From assembly GCF_932274485.2 (NCBI RefSeq), contig NC_065884.2:55490546-55554545 (forward strand): a stretch of 64,000 nt of DNA. The letters run 5' to 3'. Position numbers and translations under genes: made by a program. This document shows positions 35,199 to 49,300 of this stretch, one piece after another; the stretch's first letter is position 1; every line of letters begins with the position of its first letter. The stretch comes from Patella vulgata. Taxonomy: Eukaryota > Mollusca > Gastropoda > Patellidae. The notes under the pieces are model-generated. The model worked only from the letters and a program-made list of their open reading frames with translations. It was not told where the DNA came from and ran no database searches.

Positions 35199-35751
35199 TG
35201 CGAAGTCCAAGAGACAACTGAAATGTTTGGCATTTAACAGCTTATCGTCGAGACCGTGTGTTTATATTCACGTAGCCTTGAAGAAAAAGTAGAATAAAAG
35301 TGACGGGACGATTTTATCTGTCTAGGATATAAATTAAGAAGTCAAGTGACGTTGAAGCTATTTACGATTTATTAATCTTGCGTAATATACCAACCATGTG
35401 CCATTTTCTGGTATGTAATTCGGTATTCCATCCAATCAGATGGATAACATGTTACGTACTTAGTCCAACGTTGATTGGAACCCGGGACCTTTTGATAATG
35501 ACAACCACCGCGACCCTTGTAGCACCCCCCCCCCCATCGGACTCTCCCCCTAAAATGTCCATTGCCCCCGTAATGTGTATATTGCGCTGTTGATATTTAT
35601 GATTGGATTTCTCCATGAGCAGATTTTAGTATAATTAGAGACAATAATTCAGGAAGTTATAGTTCCTGTCCGATAGGTGCCGAAATCGAACCTATCTTTG
35701 GGATATAAACATATATTTCAAGTTTCATCCAAATTGAATTAAAATTATATC

Positions 35752-35967
35752 GAAATCCAACTGCAAAGGGGTCTTTGACGTGCATGCCAATGTATACACA
35801 GGACTTTGGTTTTTAGTCATATCCAAACGACAATACAGCTGTCCTTGTCAGGCCAACCGTCATGATGAGCTTTCTCCCTGATGAACTTTCTCGGCCAATG
35901 CAGGGATCAAACACGCGACCTCCAGACTAGCGAACCAGCGTATTACTCACTTAGCCACTGTGGCCCG
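35752..35967 (-). mobile_element. SINE-B, 3' truncated
   Basis: Minus-strand copy from the GTCTTTGACGTGCATGCCAA region to the head (AGCGAACCAGCGTATTACTC, CCACTGTGGCCCG). It lies upstream of the beta-helix gene. Confidence 0.85.
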
Positions 35968-36479
35968 AATAAAACATAATACAAATACATCCACGTACAA
36001 AGGTGATTGTGTAAAATTAAACGTGAAACACTTCATACACACGTGTATAACATTAATATGTGTTACAAGGTTCCAACAGGCCTGGACTATCCCTTTTCTT
36101 TTGGGGGCTGGGGGCTGGGGGGGGGGGGTGTATGATGGTATGAGGGCGACTAAACACGGCTAATATTATTGAAGATTTTATACAAATAAACCATTACATC
36201 AACATATCTTCATTTAAGGAAAATACAGGTAATTGTAAAAGTTCTAATATAAAAACAATCATTTAATAATTTCATTTTTAAAATAAGTTATAAAGTTCGT
36301 TTAACCACAATATTTCAATGCAAACTGCAAGGACATCAACAATTTAATCATTCATCATTTTTTTTTTTAAAAAAGACTATTTAATTAGATTGAATCTGAA
36401 GTGCTTGTTGTCACAACTTGACTGGAACGCAGAAAGTAACTTATTTTTATAATTGAAATGCATTATATCAGACCTGAAT

Positions 36480-36830
36480 CTGACGACTGCAGACCTTTAT
36501 TTGGCTTCAAATTTTATATAAACTATTTTTTAGACATTTATTCTCATCTCAAGCCTATAATCAACTCTTTGGACCATCGGATGGCTGAGATTTAAATGGA
36601 TTAGAACACCCACGAGATTTTAAATTAACAATAAAACGGATAATCAAGATTTGATTTTGTCTCGATTGTCAAGTATCGTTGCTACATCTTCAAACATCCA
36701 TAACTTTGCTCAGAATAAAGTAATTTGAATGACAATTTCAACATTTTCAATTTTCATTATCTATTTTTGAACTGTTATTACAAGATTGGCCATCTCTATA
36801 TCTAAATCTTACATAATGTAGTATTCGGCA
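36480..36830 (+). repeat. Repeat family R fragment
   Basis: Diverged: GCAGACCTTTATTTGGC, CATAACTTTGCTCAGAATAA, AGTAATTTGAATGA and CATTATCTATTTTTGAAC. Intergenic. Confidence 0.6.
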
Positions 36831-37195
36831 TGGTACCTAATGAAAATTGGTGACCATTAAGTGAAATTATGTATGATTCCATGTGTAGGAAATAATAACG
36901 ACCAGCCACAATGACCAGTGGATCCACTCATCTGCAAAATACAGGGCTAAACTGAACATCCAGGCACTTGAAGGGATTAAAATAAAACTTCTTACTACTG
37001 CTTGACTATATATTACAGTATATACTTAAATTTGAAATGATCTAGTAATTCATAGATATAGAATAGGGATTAACTTCATAATAAATGATGAATTGAGGTA
37101 TAACTTAACTTATCCTGTGTCTACTGCATATAAAGTCCATATCAAATTTCACTAGAAACAGAAAGATGGAACCCCAGACATTTAAAGTTACAATT

Positions 37196-37539
37196 TCATA
37201 TTTTCTAAGAAAGTCAAAACATAATTATTTCTATGTCTTTTGCTCAATAGGTTGTCAACTCACTATTATACGATCATAGGTTATCTTTCTCACACTTAAA
37301 AAATCACACCGGAAATAATAACACAATTACCTCCCTTGTTTTCCTATTCCCCACCATGAGCTATCTTCAAACATTTGAATTTGAAGTTGAAAATGATATT
37401 TTTGCCACTGGCAATAGTGAATTATCGGATTAATAGGATTATTCTTTAACAAGGTAGGACTGTTTATAGATACCATCTATTTTAGGGCTTTATTTTAATA
37501 CATTTTAAAAATATAACTTAAAAATATGAAATTGTAACT
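37196..37539 (-). mobile_element. TTAA-flanked MITE, copy 3
   Basis: Inverted relative to copies 1 and 2. TTAA is intact at both sides (37192-37195 and 37540-37543), and the ends AGTTACAATTTCATATTTT and AAAATATGAAATTGTAACT are perfect. This is the best-preserved target duplication of the family. Confidence 0.9.
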
Positions 37540-37911
37540 TTAAAAGATATTTTTGATGGGAAGTGTATAAGACAAATAGCATCCAAGCAAGATGTCACTG
37601 ACATACGGCCACATAAATCTCCAACACGACTATATATACGTTTGTAGAATTCCCTCTTTTAATTGCTAAAGGAACTTGTAGCAAATAGCAGCATGCCATT
37701 TCGATTTGGCAATAATCTGTGGTATTTAGACCAGTCCTGATCTTTAAAAAAACTGCGAAAATTTGAACTCTTTAAACTTAAATAGATTATCAGATCTTAT
37801 CATCTGTTTACAATCATCCAAGCCATTAGAATGCACCATATGACCAAATTTCTCATGTAGACAATTGGTCCCCATAATGATGTCGATACCCAATGGTATA
37901 AATAAATAACT

Positions 37912-38356
37912 CATGACATAATTATATGGAATACAAGTTACTTAGAGAAGTATATTTCTGACGACGTTTCAATGAGGGTTCTCTCATATTTATCAAACAA
38001 AAAACCCTCGCCAGAAATAAAGACTGAGAAAGAGAGAAATGGGTATTAAGGTCAACTCGACACAAACTAGGTCATTTCGGGACTAACACATGGTTCAATT
38101 TTATTTCAATAATTCGCTTGTGCGTAGGGGTCTTCAGCAGTGGGAGGAAACATGAGGACCCACAGAAAATCCACGATGTTAGACAGGCGACTCTACTCCT
38201 TGTCACCTAAAACAGGGAATCAAAACGCAGCCAGTTGACTCAATGACAGATGGTATGATACACCGCGCACATGCTAACCATTCGGCACCCCCCCCCCCCC
38301 CCCCCTCGCCAGAAATAAACTTTTAAGTAACTTGTATTCCAAATAATTGTGTCATG
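37912..38356. mobile_element. Small foldback element interrupted by SINE-A
   Basis: Arms of about 50 bp (37912-37963 and 38307-38356) are inverted copies containing GGAATACAAGTTACTT and TTTATTTCTG. The spacer without the SINE would be about 45 bp. The SINE-A at 38022-38302 entered at the start of the right arm. Confidence 0.8.
38022..38302 (-). mobile_element. SINE-A, full length, 17-bp TSD
   Basis: Minus-strand SINE-A ending in a long C run. Perfect duplications CCCTCGCCAGAAATAAA at 38005-38021 and 38303-38319. Confidence 0.93.
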
Positions 38357-39299
38357 TGTTATTCAGTTACAAAATACCACTAAAACAATGTATAAATCAA
38401 TGCTATTCTTACGATTCATTATATTTTTAAAGCTGTAATGAAACGTCATCAAGTTCCTTTAAATATACAATCGTTATTGTGTACAAACATACAAATGTGA
38501 TCATGGTAAATTGATCCCTGAAGTAATCAGTGATGTATAAATGACAATGTTATAAGACACCTGTTTCTCTCTTTAAAATAAAATGAACCATTCTCCCCAT
38601 ATAACATACACACACTATGTAATCTCTTGAGTCGAATGCACAGATCATCCTGTAGCTAAAAGTAGCATTTTATCAATTTAAGAAGCTGATAAACCAGAAA
38701 TGCAATATTGATAATTCTTGAAGGACATGACATTTTAATTATAAAATATTAAAGTAACGATGGATAATTTTTCGGAAAATATAATTAAAAAAACAAATAA
38801 AAAAAACACACCAGATAACCTGGCTTGGATTCAATCAGTTTAGTTTCGCGGCCGATAAAGATGACGGCAGGCTTGTTACATAGCGAGCAGCATAGATCGA
38901 TGGAATTTCAATTCATCATAGCTTTGTAAATAATGAGCAGAACTGAACCATTTTTGGACTGACATTCCAATTAGAGACCCGTAGTTTGCCAGGGATTCCT
39001 ATAACGCTAAAATCACACTAGGGGTCTTTAATATTTACAAACATGCAGATTCTTTTATATTTTATGTATAATCTATTATTAAATAAGTTTTCACAGTACA
39101 AATTATATCGTCTTTAATTAGGTAAATAAACTAAGATGTCATCAAGGTAACTGTCTGTGTTCATGTGCTCATCACTTATTGGAGCTACTTTTCGTAAACA
39201 TCTGGCTCTGGGTAATCAAGACTCTTCTTGTTTGTTTATAGTGGAGATGAAGGTTACTGTCAGAATATCATAGCAGGCATGTATTTGTTATTACACATA

Positions 39300-39665
39300 A
39301 GTATGCATTAAGCAAGAGCTAAATCTGCCTAATGCAGGTCTTTATTTAGGCCTTAAATGTTATCTAAATGTTAGTTAATGTTATTAACTAGACATTAATT
39401 AACTTATCAAGATCATAATCAACTCTAGACGCCATCATTAGCCCAAGATATTTAGTGGATTTGATTACATATTGTGATGGATGATTTAATGTATAAATGG
39501 ATAATCGAGACTTTGTTTATTATCGTACTAACACTAAAATTGAAGCACTAATCTCTCGGTCCAGAGTGAAGCAATTTGACTGAAATTTTCAGCATATTCT
39601 GTTTACATTATCTATTATAGCAAGAACTAACCCTTTATCTAATCTTACCTAATGCCTCTTTAAAG
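39300..39665 (+). repeat. Repeat family R, 5' part
   Basis: Starts TATGCATTAAGCAAGAGCTA and continues with AATCTGCCTAATGCAGGTC, TAGACATTAATTAACTTATC, ATCTCTCGGTCCAGAGTGAA and TTCAGCATATTCTGTTTAC. It ends near the 3' side of NCBP3. Confidence 0.75.
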
Positions 39666-39994
39666 TTAATTAAGAATATCAAGATGAATATTACTGAATA
39701 GCTTCTGGGGATCTGTACCCGGTCCACAGGACAAATTGATTTGTAATTCAGCTTGAGCATGGTTGATGAAACTTTTTAATACTAAATAATGAATAAAATA
39801 TAAAGAATCTGTAAAGGCTGGACTTGTCCATAACTAGATATTCAAAATGGATAACAGACAACTTTAGCTAAGCAATAGCTGTGCATTCAACCCAAAAGAC
39901 ACATACACAATAATTCACTCACACAAAAATGATTTTAACTTAAAAATTATTTCATACAATGTTGTAAATATAACCATGTTATCCACACAAACTG

Positions 39995-40272
39995 CTAATC
40001 AAATATCTCTATTTTAATTCCTGGTAAATTGTCCATAGAACTTGGTTTCCGTCTTTTAAGTTTAGACCGTAAATCATTTGAAGAATGAGAGAAAGAAAAG
40101 TCCTCATCTCGATCTTGTTTAGATTTAGCACTAGAAAATTTTTGTCTGGCATCCGATATTCGATCTCTGGCATCACGCATGTCGCCAACCTCTCTACCTA
40201 ATCGTGCCTCTATACCCTCTCTGGCATCAGCTACTATAGTTAATCCTCCACTTGATACCTTTGGTCTGAAAA

Positions 40273-40311
<39 letters not shown>

Positions 40312-43300
40312 GAGGTAAATCAGGTTTTTGAGAAAGAGTAAAAGACAACATAGACGAATGCAGGATTAAAAACTAAAACAAAATCAAAAATTTTAAAAAA
40401 TAAAACAAATAGAAGGTATCCCCTTATTAGGTTACTTTAGGACTAACATATCCGTCTGAGTTCCAGAATGTTCAATTCACATTTTTTGTATAAATGGAGA
40501 TATTGCACTATAAACCTCAGAATGCCTCGTTCGGCATTTCTGTCCAAACGAGGCAAAAACGTTTCAAAATTTTTGCCCCGATACCTCGTTTGTCTGGAGT
40601 TCCAAAATGTGGTTTTTTAAATTGCCCTGTTTTTGGAACGAGGTATTTTGTTCAGAACGATGCTGGGTAAAATTGCCTTGTTTACTAAACGAGGTATTTT
40701 ATCCAAGATAATTATTAGCTGTATTTGCTGTCAACAAATAAGAGTTAATTCACATGACGTCACACACATTGGCCGCCGCCATCTCGGTGGAGAACCAGAC
40801 TACACGTGATCCGATAGTTACAAAGTGATTGCAGTTGGAATTATTATTGTTGCGCTTTTGTCATGTGATTTTTATGTTGAATAAAGATTTTGTCTATGTA
40901 TTTTAAATTTTATATTTAATTTCTATTAAAATCCGAATTCGACCGTGACATAACGCGTTTATAGCGACAAAACGATGTTTGTTTATAGGCTATAACCGGT
41001 ATAAAATAATTTCTTTATTTAAAATCCGAATTCGATCGTGGCATATAACGCGTTTATAGCGACAGAGCGGTGTTGTGTTTGTTAATATGAAATAATATAA
41101 AATTCTGTTTCTACGGCGTTAAGTATTTTTTAAAAAATTACCATTATATTTATTTATATAGGCGAACTAGCTGCATCGTGTTTGTGTACCTACATGGATA
41201 ATGTCTGACGTGGAAAATTATAAGTTAATGGGTTAGTTGCTGACGCGACATTTCGAGACCCATGTAAATTCAGTTTTTATTTTTATTTAATTTTTTTTCA
41301 AAACAAACCCATTAATTAAACACACACACACACACACACACACACACTTATTATAGAAAATCGTGTGAGAAGCTCGATACCGTACGTAGGGTGATGATGA
41401 ATCGAACGTTTGAAAAACTGTTCTGACTCACTGGATATATTTTCTTTCTTTTTTTGTAAATTTTAATTTGAGGTATAATAATTATTCACTGATTCGATAT
41501 AATCATTTTATTATTTCTGTTATTCATCTTTAATCAAGAGGAAATATCGTAAAAATGCAGACTTTCCGCTGCGTCGCCAACTATTTTATCATTGGTTAGA
41601 GCCGTCTAAACGCCGGAAAATTTCCAGTAACTATTAGCTAACAGCGTGCAAGCACAAAGGCGAACAATCTTATTTGCATATTGCACACTTTGTAGTATTA
41701 TTGGCTGGAATTAATTTTAGATCGATAACCTCAATGACCAATATGTAGTACCGTAGATGTGCAGTTGCTATATAATTTGCCATAAGGCCTATACAAAAAA
41801 AAAAAAAAAAAGGAACTAATAGAATAATTTCACGTTAACAAAAATATTTCAAGCACATATTTACTTTAGGCATCGTGATTCCAGAACCGAGTATCGAATT
41901 CAGCGAAAGGCTACTTATTTTAGGTGCCAAAAATAAAATTTTCATTGGACGATATTCGTGGATTCGTTAACTTGGGCTTTATTTGCAGTCTGGGGGTTCG
42001 GGGTTTTCTTCTTTTTTTTTGAGGGGGGGGGGACAATTTTGTAAGAAATGACGAGAGCGATTTTATCTACGGAAGAGCGATGAAAAACCTGTCTTAAATG
42101 ACATTTGAGCGACAGCGATCGATCGCCTCAAACGTGAAGCGCTGTTACATTGCTCGATTTGATATAGATTGAATACGAAATTACATAATATATCATGTTA
42201 CCTATCACTGAAAAGCATGTTTATTGCCCCTTTCAAGTATATAAATAATTTTCCAGGACAGTCATATTTACATGCCTTGAAAAGCGATGAAAGTCCAGTG
42301 TGGTACGAAACTCGTATTATTTGACGGGAATAGGGTATTTAAATTAAAAATATGGGTCTTAATACAAAATTCCAGATATTATATTACGTATCACTGAAAA
42401 GCACGTTCATAGCTCTTTTCAAAGATGTAAATTATTTTCTGGCGTATTTATATTTATTTACTCTGAAAAACAATCAATGTTGGATGGTACTAAAATCTAT
42501 TACCATGATTACGAAGAGGCCGCGTTTTGTTGTCCACCAACATGGCGGCGGCATGTATATAGGTCATGTATCGGGTACGCTCTATAGAGCCATACAAATA
42601 ATTTTCGGACCATCATGTGACCAATTGCAGGTTTACAAATTAGGTTATTTATTTGGGACATGATATTGTTCATAGTTATGGCTTACTACACTGGAGTTCT
42701 ATTGTGTATAATAAACGCTTCCCAAGCGAAACAAAACATAACAATGTCACGTGACAATATTACATATGGCGGATATAAGCGTTCTTTGGTTACATGCTGT
42801 TTGGTTTGATTTTTAAATAATACGGCAATCTGTATTTATGGGAAAAGGAGAATGAATTTCCCCAAATCGAAAACTAGATGACTGGAATATTTATTGAATG
42901 GAAAGTGAATATTTTATAAACAAAAATATTCAGATTTCCAGTTTTCGAGCTTGGGTGGATTTGTGATTTGAATCTCGAACTCAGTGTTTTATACATTTTA
43001 TTATAAAATTGTAATAAATGTTTTACATGAATGAATACAATCTACAATTTAAAACTGTACAATAAAATTGTGATTTGACGCTCTACAAATCACTAAAAGT
43101 ATAACAATTGCTTGTTGAAAAAGTGTTACTAATATGTTTTTTTCCAATGCTGCAAAACCTACTGGACTGTTGTACTTACCTTATTATTTTTTAAACATAT
43201 ATTCAAAAAGAATGTGTCTTTTACAAATTTCAATATAGTTAGTCAGTTAATTTTTACATCTTCGGCTTCGTCTGAACCGTTTGATGGATTTTAAACTACT

Positions 43301-46300
43301 TTGATGAATAGTTTAAAGGTATTATATCTTACATTTATACAAATAAATAAATATATAAATAAATATATAAATAAATCATCTTCATTGTCAGCATCGTCAT
43401 CATCATCATCATCATCATCATCACTATTTAACATCAATCATCGTCGCCTGCCAATTACCTTATCTATTCAAAGCTCGGTTAGTTTTAAACACTTGTGAAC
43501 TTTACTAAAACTCACTTCGTTGTACGAGTTACTTTCGTTGGTATCGCCATATAGGAACGCTTTTGTATTTATGGATTTAAATGGAATGGTATTTAATGTT
43601 GAGATAAGCTGAGACGAATAATTTGGGCAGTGCAGAAAATAATGGTCGCTGTCTTCTTGAGTATGGCCACATCTCCATGTCGGATTATGTGAAATATGCA
43701 TTACAAATCTATGGAAGTTTAGAGCACTTTTACAATTACGAAGTCTGGAATTAATAATCTGAAATTTACGTTCTCCATAGTAACATTTTACTAACATCAA
43801 TAAATACAAAAATATGACTAAGTCGAAAGTCGACAAGACGGTATACAAGCCAAACTGCAAGTCGAAAATAAGAAATTAGGAAAAAACGTGGGGCGCTATT
43901 ATCGCAGTGTATTATTTCTTAATTTCCTATTTTCGAGAAGATTTTGGCTTGTATAGCGTGCTGTCGCCTCACATTTTGTCGCGACTGCTACTTTAAGACT
44001 TTTCGTGTTTTGGAGGGCGAAAAGTAGAAATTAAGAATTGTAGTTATAGGCTTCTATAGTTATGCGTTTGTATATATGACTGTATACTTCACACATGTAC
44101 GACCCGAATGGCTGAATGGCCGGTAACCAAAGTAAAGTGAGTGTTAAACAACATCGTAATTATTTTGGATTTTGCAAAAAAAACAAACAACAAAAAAAAA
44201 ACCACAATCCGTGATTGACATTACTACTATACGGATTACTTAATATACTTTGTGTTCATTATAATATTTTAATACTGAAGACATTATAATATTTTAATAC
44301 TGAAGACAGGGCCGGACTATAAATGAACAAGGTGGATCCTTTTGGCTTATATTGAGTAATTAGTGCAAGGTGTTATAGTTGAAAGTTCCAAAGCATTTTC
44401 ACATTCCATGTCCGATAAATTTAATCATCATGCTACTACTGATTGGTGGGTCGTCGAAACATTTAGATGCATACATCACAACACCGTGGTTTAGACAAAT
44501 TGCAATTGAACTAGTTTCATTGTTGTACACATAATGAAAGAAACTGTGTTATTTCACAGCTGAATTGTATGGTAAGAACCGTAGGGGACCACCTTGTAGG
44601 GAATAACTTTTAATCTTTAACACCCTAATACACACTTAAATCTTTCAACGGTTTTACAAGAAGGTGCTTAAATGTTTCCATTTAAACTTTTAACCTCTGT
44701 AAAAAAAATACAAAAAGCAATTCGAAAAATAAACCACAAGTAAAGGAACCATCTCAGTGAATAAAGTATTAATATGCCGTTAACCCGTGACGCGAACCGA
44801 ATGGTGTTTTATAGTAAATTAGACGAATAAAACATATAACGTTGCCATCTCGACCCTGATGCCCATGAACACAAATGACGAGTTTATGACAAATCAATGG
44901 CGGAATGGAATTGATTAATGGAATATAAATTTTATTATGTATTGACACTAAGTTTTCTGGTTAGACTTTAGCCTAAAAAACATGCGTGCTGATGACAATT
45001 TTGACAGTCATATCTGAATGACTCAAAAACTATTCATATTTCTTCTTTAACCTTTGGTATACTTAAATTCGGGCATTATTTATGGTAGAAAGATATAATA
45101 AAATGAGCTAAAGCTTTAAAACATATTTTTAAATATGTTGATGCACCCTAAATTGAATTTGAAGCACCAGGGATAAATAAATAAAAATAGCTATAATGCA
45201 TGATTTTATTGTAACTAGTGAACTGATAAATATTGTAAGGGCGTTGTTTTAAGATATAAATAATGTATCTTAATATTTTTCGCTTATATAATTTGATTTT
45301 CAAATACAAAGCATTAATACTTATCTAAGCATTAAAACAATCAACCATTTGTGGTTATATTGAAATTTGTAAAAGACACATTCTTTTTGAATATATGTTT
45401 AAAAACTAATAAGTTAAGTAAAACAGTCCAGTAGGTTTTGCTGCATTAAAAAAATCATTTTAGTAACACTTTTTCAACAAGCAATTGTTATACTTTTAGT
45501 GATTTGTAGAGCGTCGAATCATAATGTTATTGTACTGTTTTAAATTGTAGATTTTATTCATTCATGAAAAACATTTATTACAATTTTATAATAAAATGTA
45601 TAAAACACTGAGTTCGAGATTCAAATCACAAATCCACCTAAGCTAGAAAACTGCAAATCCGAATATTTTTGTTTATAAAATATTCACTTTCCATTCAATA
45701 AATAATCCAGTCATCTAGTTTTCGATTTGGGGAAATTCATTCTCCTTTTCCCATAAATACAGATTGCCGTATTATTTAAAAATCAAACCAAACAGCATGT
45801 AATCAAAGAATGCTTGTATCCGCCATATGTAATATTGTCACGTGACATTGTTATGTTTTGTTTCGCTTGGGAAGCGTTTATTATACACAATAGAACTCCA
45901 GTGTAGTAAGCCATAACTATGAACAATATCATGTCCCAAATAAATAATCTAATTTGTAAATCTGCAATTGGTCACATGATGGTCCGAAAATTATTTGTAT
46001 GGCTATATTTGTTGACAGCAAAAACAGCTAATAACTAGAACTGCGATGCAGTAATGACGGGTTTCACCGGTGCCACTTTACCCTAAACATGTTACTTCCG
46101 GTACCAATGAAACCATTAAACAGGTTTCCACATAAGCATTGCACACATCAAATAAAATGGACGCCGAATCAACAAAATCCAGCAATATCAATTCATTTTA
46201 TACATTTGTTACATGTATGTGTACTGTACTTCCGGTGATAATGAAAATGTTCAATTAGTTTTATGAAATCAGAAATGACATAAGGCATCACATGGTGAAA

Positions 46301-49300
46301 ATTTTATGTAAATCGAATAACAATTGCCACTTTCATAGACCAAAAACCTTGAAAAGTGACTTGTAGAAAATCGCCTATTTCTCTGCAACCGTACAAGTTA
46401 GAAACCATTTTCTGGTATCTGTATGATCGTATGGGTTCGATCTATTTGCTGATTGGAATCAAATATCATAATTTTAAAAACAATACAAATAAGACTCATT
46501 TGAATAAAATATCTGTTTTGAAGGCTAAAAATACAGTTTTTGCCAAAATGACGTTACTTACGGTGATAATGAAAATCTTAAATTACTTGTATGAAATCGT
46601 AAATGGCATTAGGTATCACACAGTGAAAATTTTATGAAAATCGAATAATAATTGACACTTTTGTGGACAAAAAACCTTGAAAAGTGACCTGTTAAAAATT
46701 GCCTATTTCTCCGCAACTGAACAAGTTAGAAACCATTTTGTGATATCTATATGATCGTATGGGTTCATTCTTTTAGTTGATTAGAATCAAATATCAAAAT
46801 CTTAAACAAACACTAAATACGACTCATTTGAATAAATTATTTGTTTCGAAGGCTATAAATACAGTTTTTGCCCAAATTTCGTCATTTCCGGTGACATTGA
46901 AAATGTAAAATTGAGTTGAATAAGTCACAATTGACATTATGCATCAAATGGTGTCACTTTTATGGAAATCCAATAATAATTGACTCTTTTACAGGCACAA
47001 TAGCGTAAAGAGTGACTCATGCAAAATTGACCATTTCTCGGCAACTGCGCATATTACAAATTAATTTTCACATACATTCTCTCCATATAGATTATTGCAA
47101 CGAGTTTATGAAAGTTACGAAGTAATATTTTAAAATATGAAAACGCTGGATGGGTTGTAAATAGCTTAATTTTACACCTTTTTTCACCTTTTAATCGAAA
47201 TAGCCCGAAAACGGAATCGAAATTAATAAAACTGTGAAAAAAATAATATTTGCTTTCTAAAAGTGGTACCTAACTGTCAAAATTTTAGTTTTTGGCAAAA
47301 TTACGCCACTTTCGGTGCCGACAGATAACTCGATCGGGAACAAAAAAATGGGAATTGAGACAACAGGATATATATGAACTTTGTTTTATACAAATCGAAC
47401 AATAAATAATTAATCTAGGACTGAAAAACTGAATTAGCCAATGGCGGCCAAGGAATATTATGGAGACAATTTTTTTTTAGATTTTTGCTCATGTCAGATG
47501 ACTCGTTAATTTCGTGTAAAGCACGACTAAAAAATATTCATAAATAAAAAAGTTTTTTGTAAAAATTTTAATTTTCGAAATTTGGCGCCTAATATCTGTG
47601 AAGATTTGCCGAAAATCAAAAATCAAAAGTAGCATAGCTATGTGCCCTGTGTCCGGCTATGCCAAAATGTATCGAAAGTTAAAATCCAATGATTATTGTT
47701 AAAATTACTGCGATATTTCTAAAAACGATAGCTTCGGTGATTTCGGACATTTCGCATTGTCGCAGAACGATCAAAATAGCTTTATCCTCTAAGTCACACC
47801 CACTTTTCCAGTAAAACCGAAGAAATCGTAACGATCCGACAAGGAGTTGCTGAGATCTAATCAAAAATAATTTGGAATAATAATAATAATAAGAAGAAGA
47901 ATAATAATCTTAACAAAAACAATAGTGTTTCACACAAGCTACGCAGTGTGAAACCCTAATTATCTTGGATAAAATACCTCGTTTAGTAAACGAGGCAATT
48001 TTACCCAGCCTCGTTCTGAACAAAATACCTCGTTCCAAAAACAGGGCAATTTAAAAAACCACGATTTGGAACTCCAGACAAACGAGGTATTTTTTTGGAA
48101 CTCCAGACAAACGAGGTATTCTTTTTACCTCGTTACAACGTGGCAAAATCGGGGCAAAAACTTTGACACGTTTTTGCCTCGTTTGGACAGAAATGCCGAA
48201 CGAGGCATTCTGAGGTTTATAGAGTTGGTATGACAAGATGAAACAGATCAATATTGAGACTGATGCCTCCCGTCTCATTAAACAGACATTATGCAAGAGC
48301 TAAATCTACCTATTGCAGGTCTTTCTTTAGTCCTGGAATGTTACATAAACTATTAATTACGCATTTATGAACATGATAGGCCCATAATCTAGGCATGATG
48401 CCGTCGGATAAGTAGATTAGAATGGTTCGGTCATTTTCTGATTTTATCTAAAAATGGAGGAGCGAGACTTAGCCTCAAACAACCAGGACGGTGGTTACAA
48501 AAATTGCACACATCTTGTCAAACCTTCAAAGACTAATATCTTCGCTCAGAATAAAGTAATTTGAATGAAATTTTCAATATATTCTATTTGCATTATTTAT
48601 TTTTGAACCATTATAGCAGGAATAGCCAGCTCTTTATCTAAATGTTACATAACACATTTTTAACAACTGGTTCATTTAATCTAATAATCAAATTGTTTAT
48701 CACTATGCATAAACTAAGCAAAAAATGTTCATTATCGAACTCAGTTAAGGTACCGATTAAAAGCAAAATGATTGTGTTCAAATGCCTTATCTCTGTTAGT
48801 ATGTGCCAAAAATGTCAGGGCATTCACATAGTGAACATCTACACCAAAATTTGAACATTCTACATCAATTAGAAACAGAGTTATTATATTCCAAAGGGTG
48901 TGACGGACAGACAGTCTAATAAACAGTTATGTCCCAAAGTTTTGAAGTCTGGAATTGCCTATCTTTGCTAAAAGAAATCATAAAGTGCTAATCCTCAAAC
49001 ACAGTCAAGGCATTCACCTGGTGAACACCTTCGCCAAGTTTTAGTAGATCACTACCCAGTAAAAACGTTAGATATTATGTAGAGTAGACCAAATTAGATC
49101 AAATTAAAGATCTAATGTTAATTAGATTTATAGTTTGATCTGAACCAATTAGCTATTCAGATCACATGGATCATATTGTAACCAATTTTTCTTGTCACAT
49201 ATCCTTATTACTTCCTTATAATTAATGGCCCAAGTGGACCTAATCGCCCATCAGAGTGTTAAGTGGGGAGGCTATCCGAAATTTTTCATTCTGAAATGTT

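Larger units (their letters stand above)
40508..48222. mobile_element. 7.7-kb element with long, twice-interrupted inverted repeats
   Basis: The outer termini are CTATAAACCTCAGAATGCC and its complement. The left arm is 40508-40740 plus 42588-43237. The right arm, inverted, is 45356-46034 plus 47957-48222. When the insertions at about 40741-42587 and 46035-47956 are skipped, the two arms are near mirror images of about 0.9 kb each. The outer arm is dense in AACGAGGTATTTT-type motifs. The loop (43238-45355) contains a LINE fragment and a family P palindrome. No transposase is seen. It fills most of NCBP3 intron 11. Confidence 0.8.

Noticed and set aside
40741-40830. CRE-like and YY1-like motifs as a promoter of a host gene
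   Set aside because: They lie in a transposon insertion inside an intron and no downstream host exon follows. Kept only as a finding to check.
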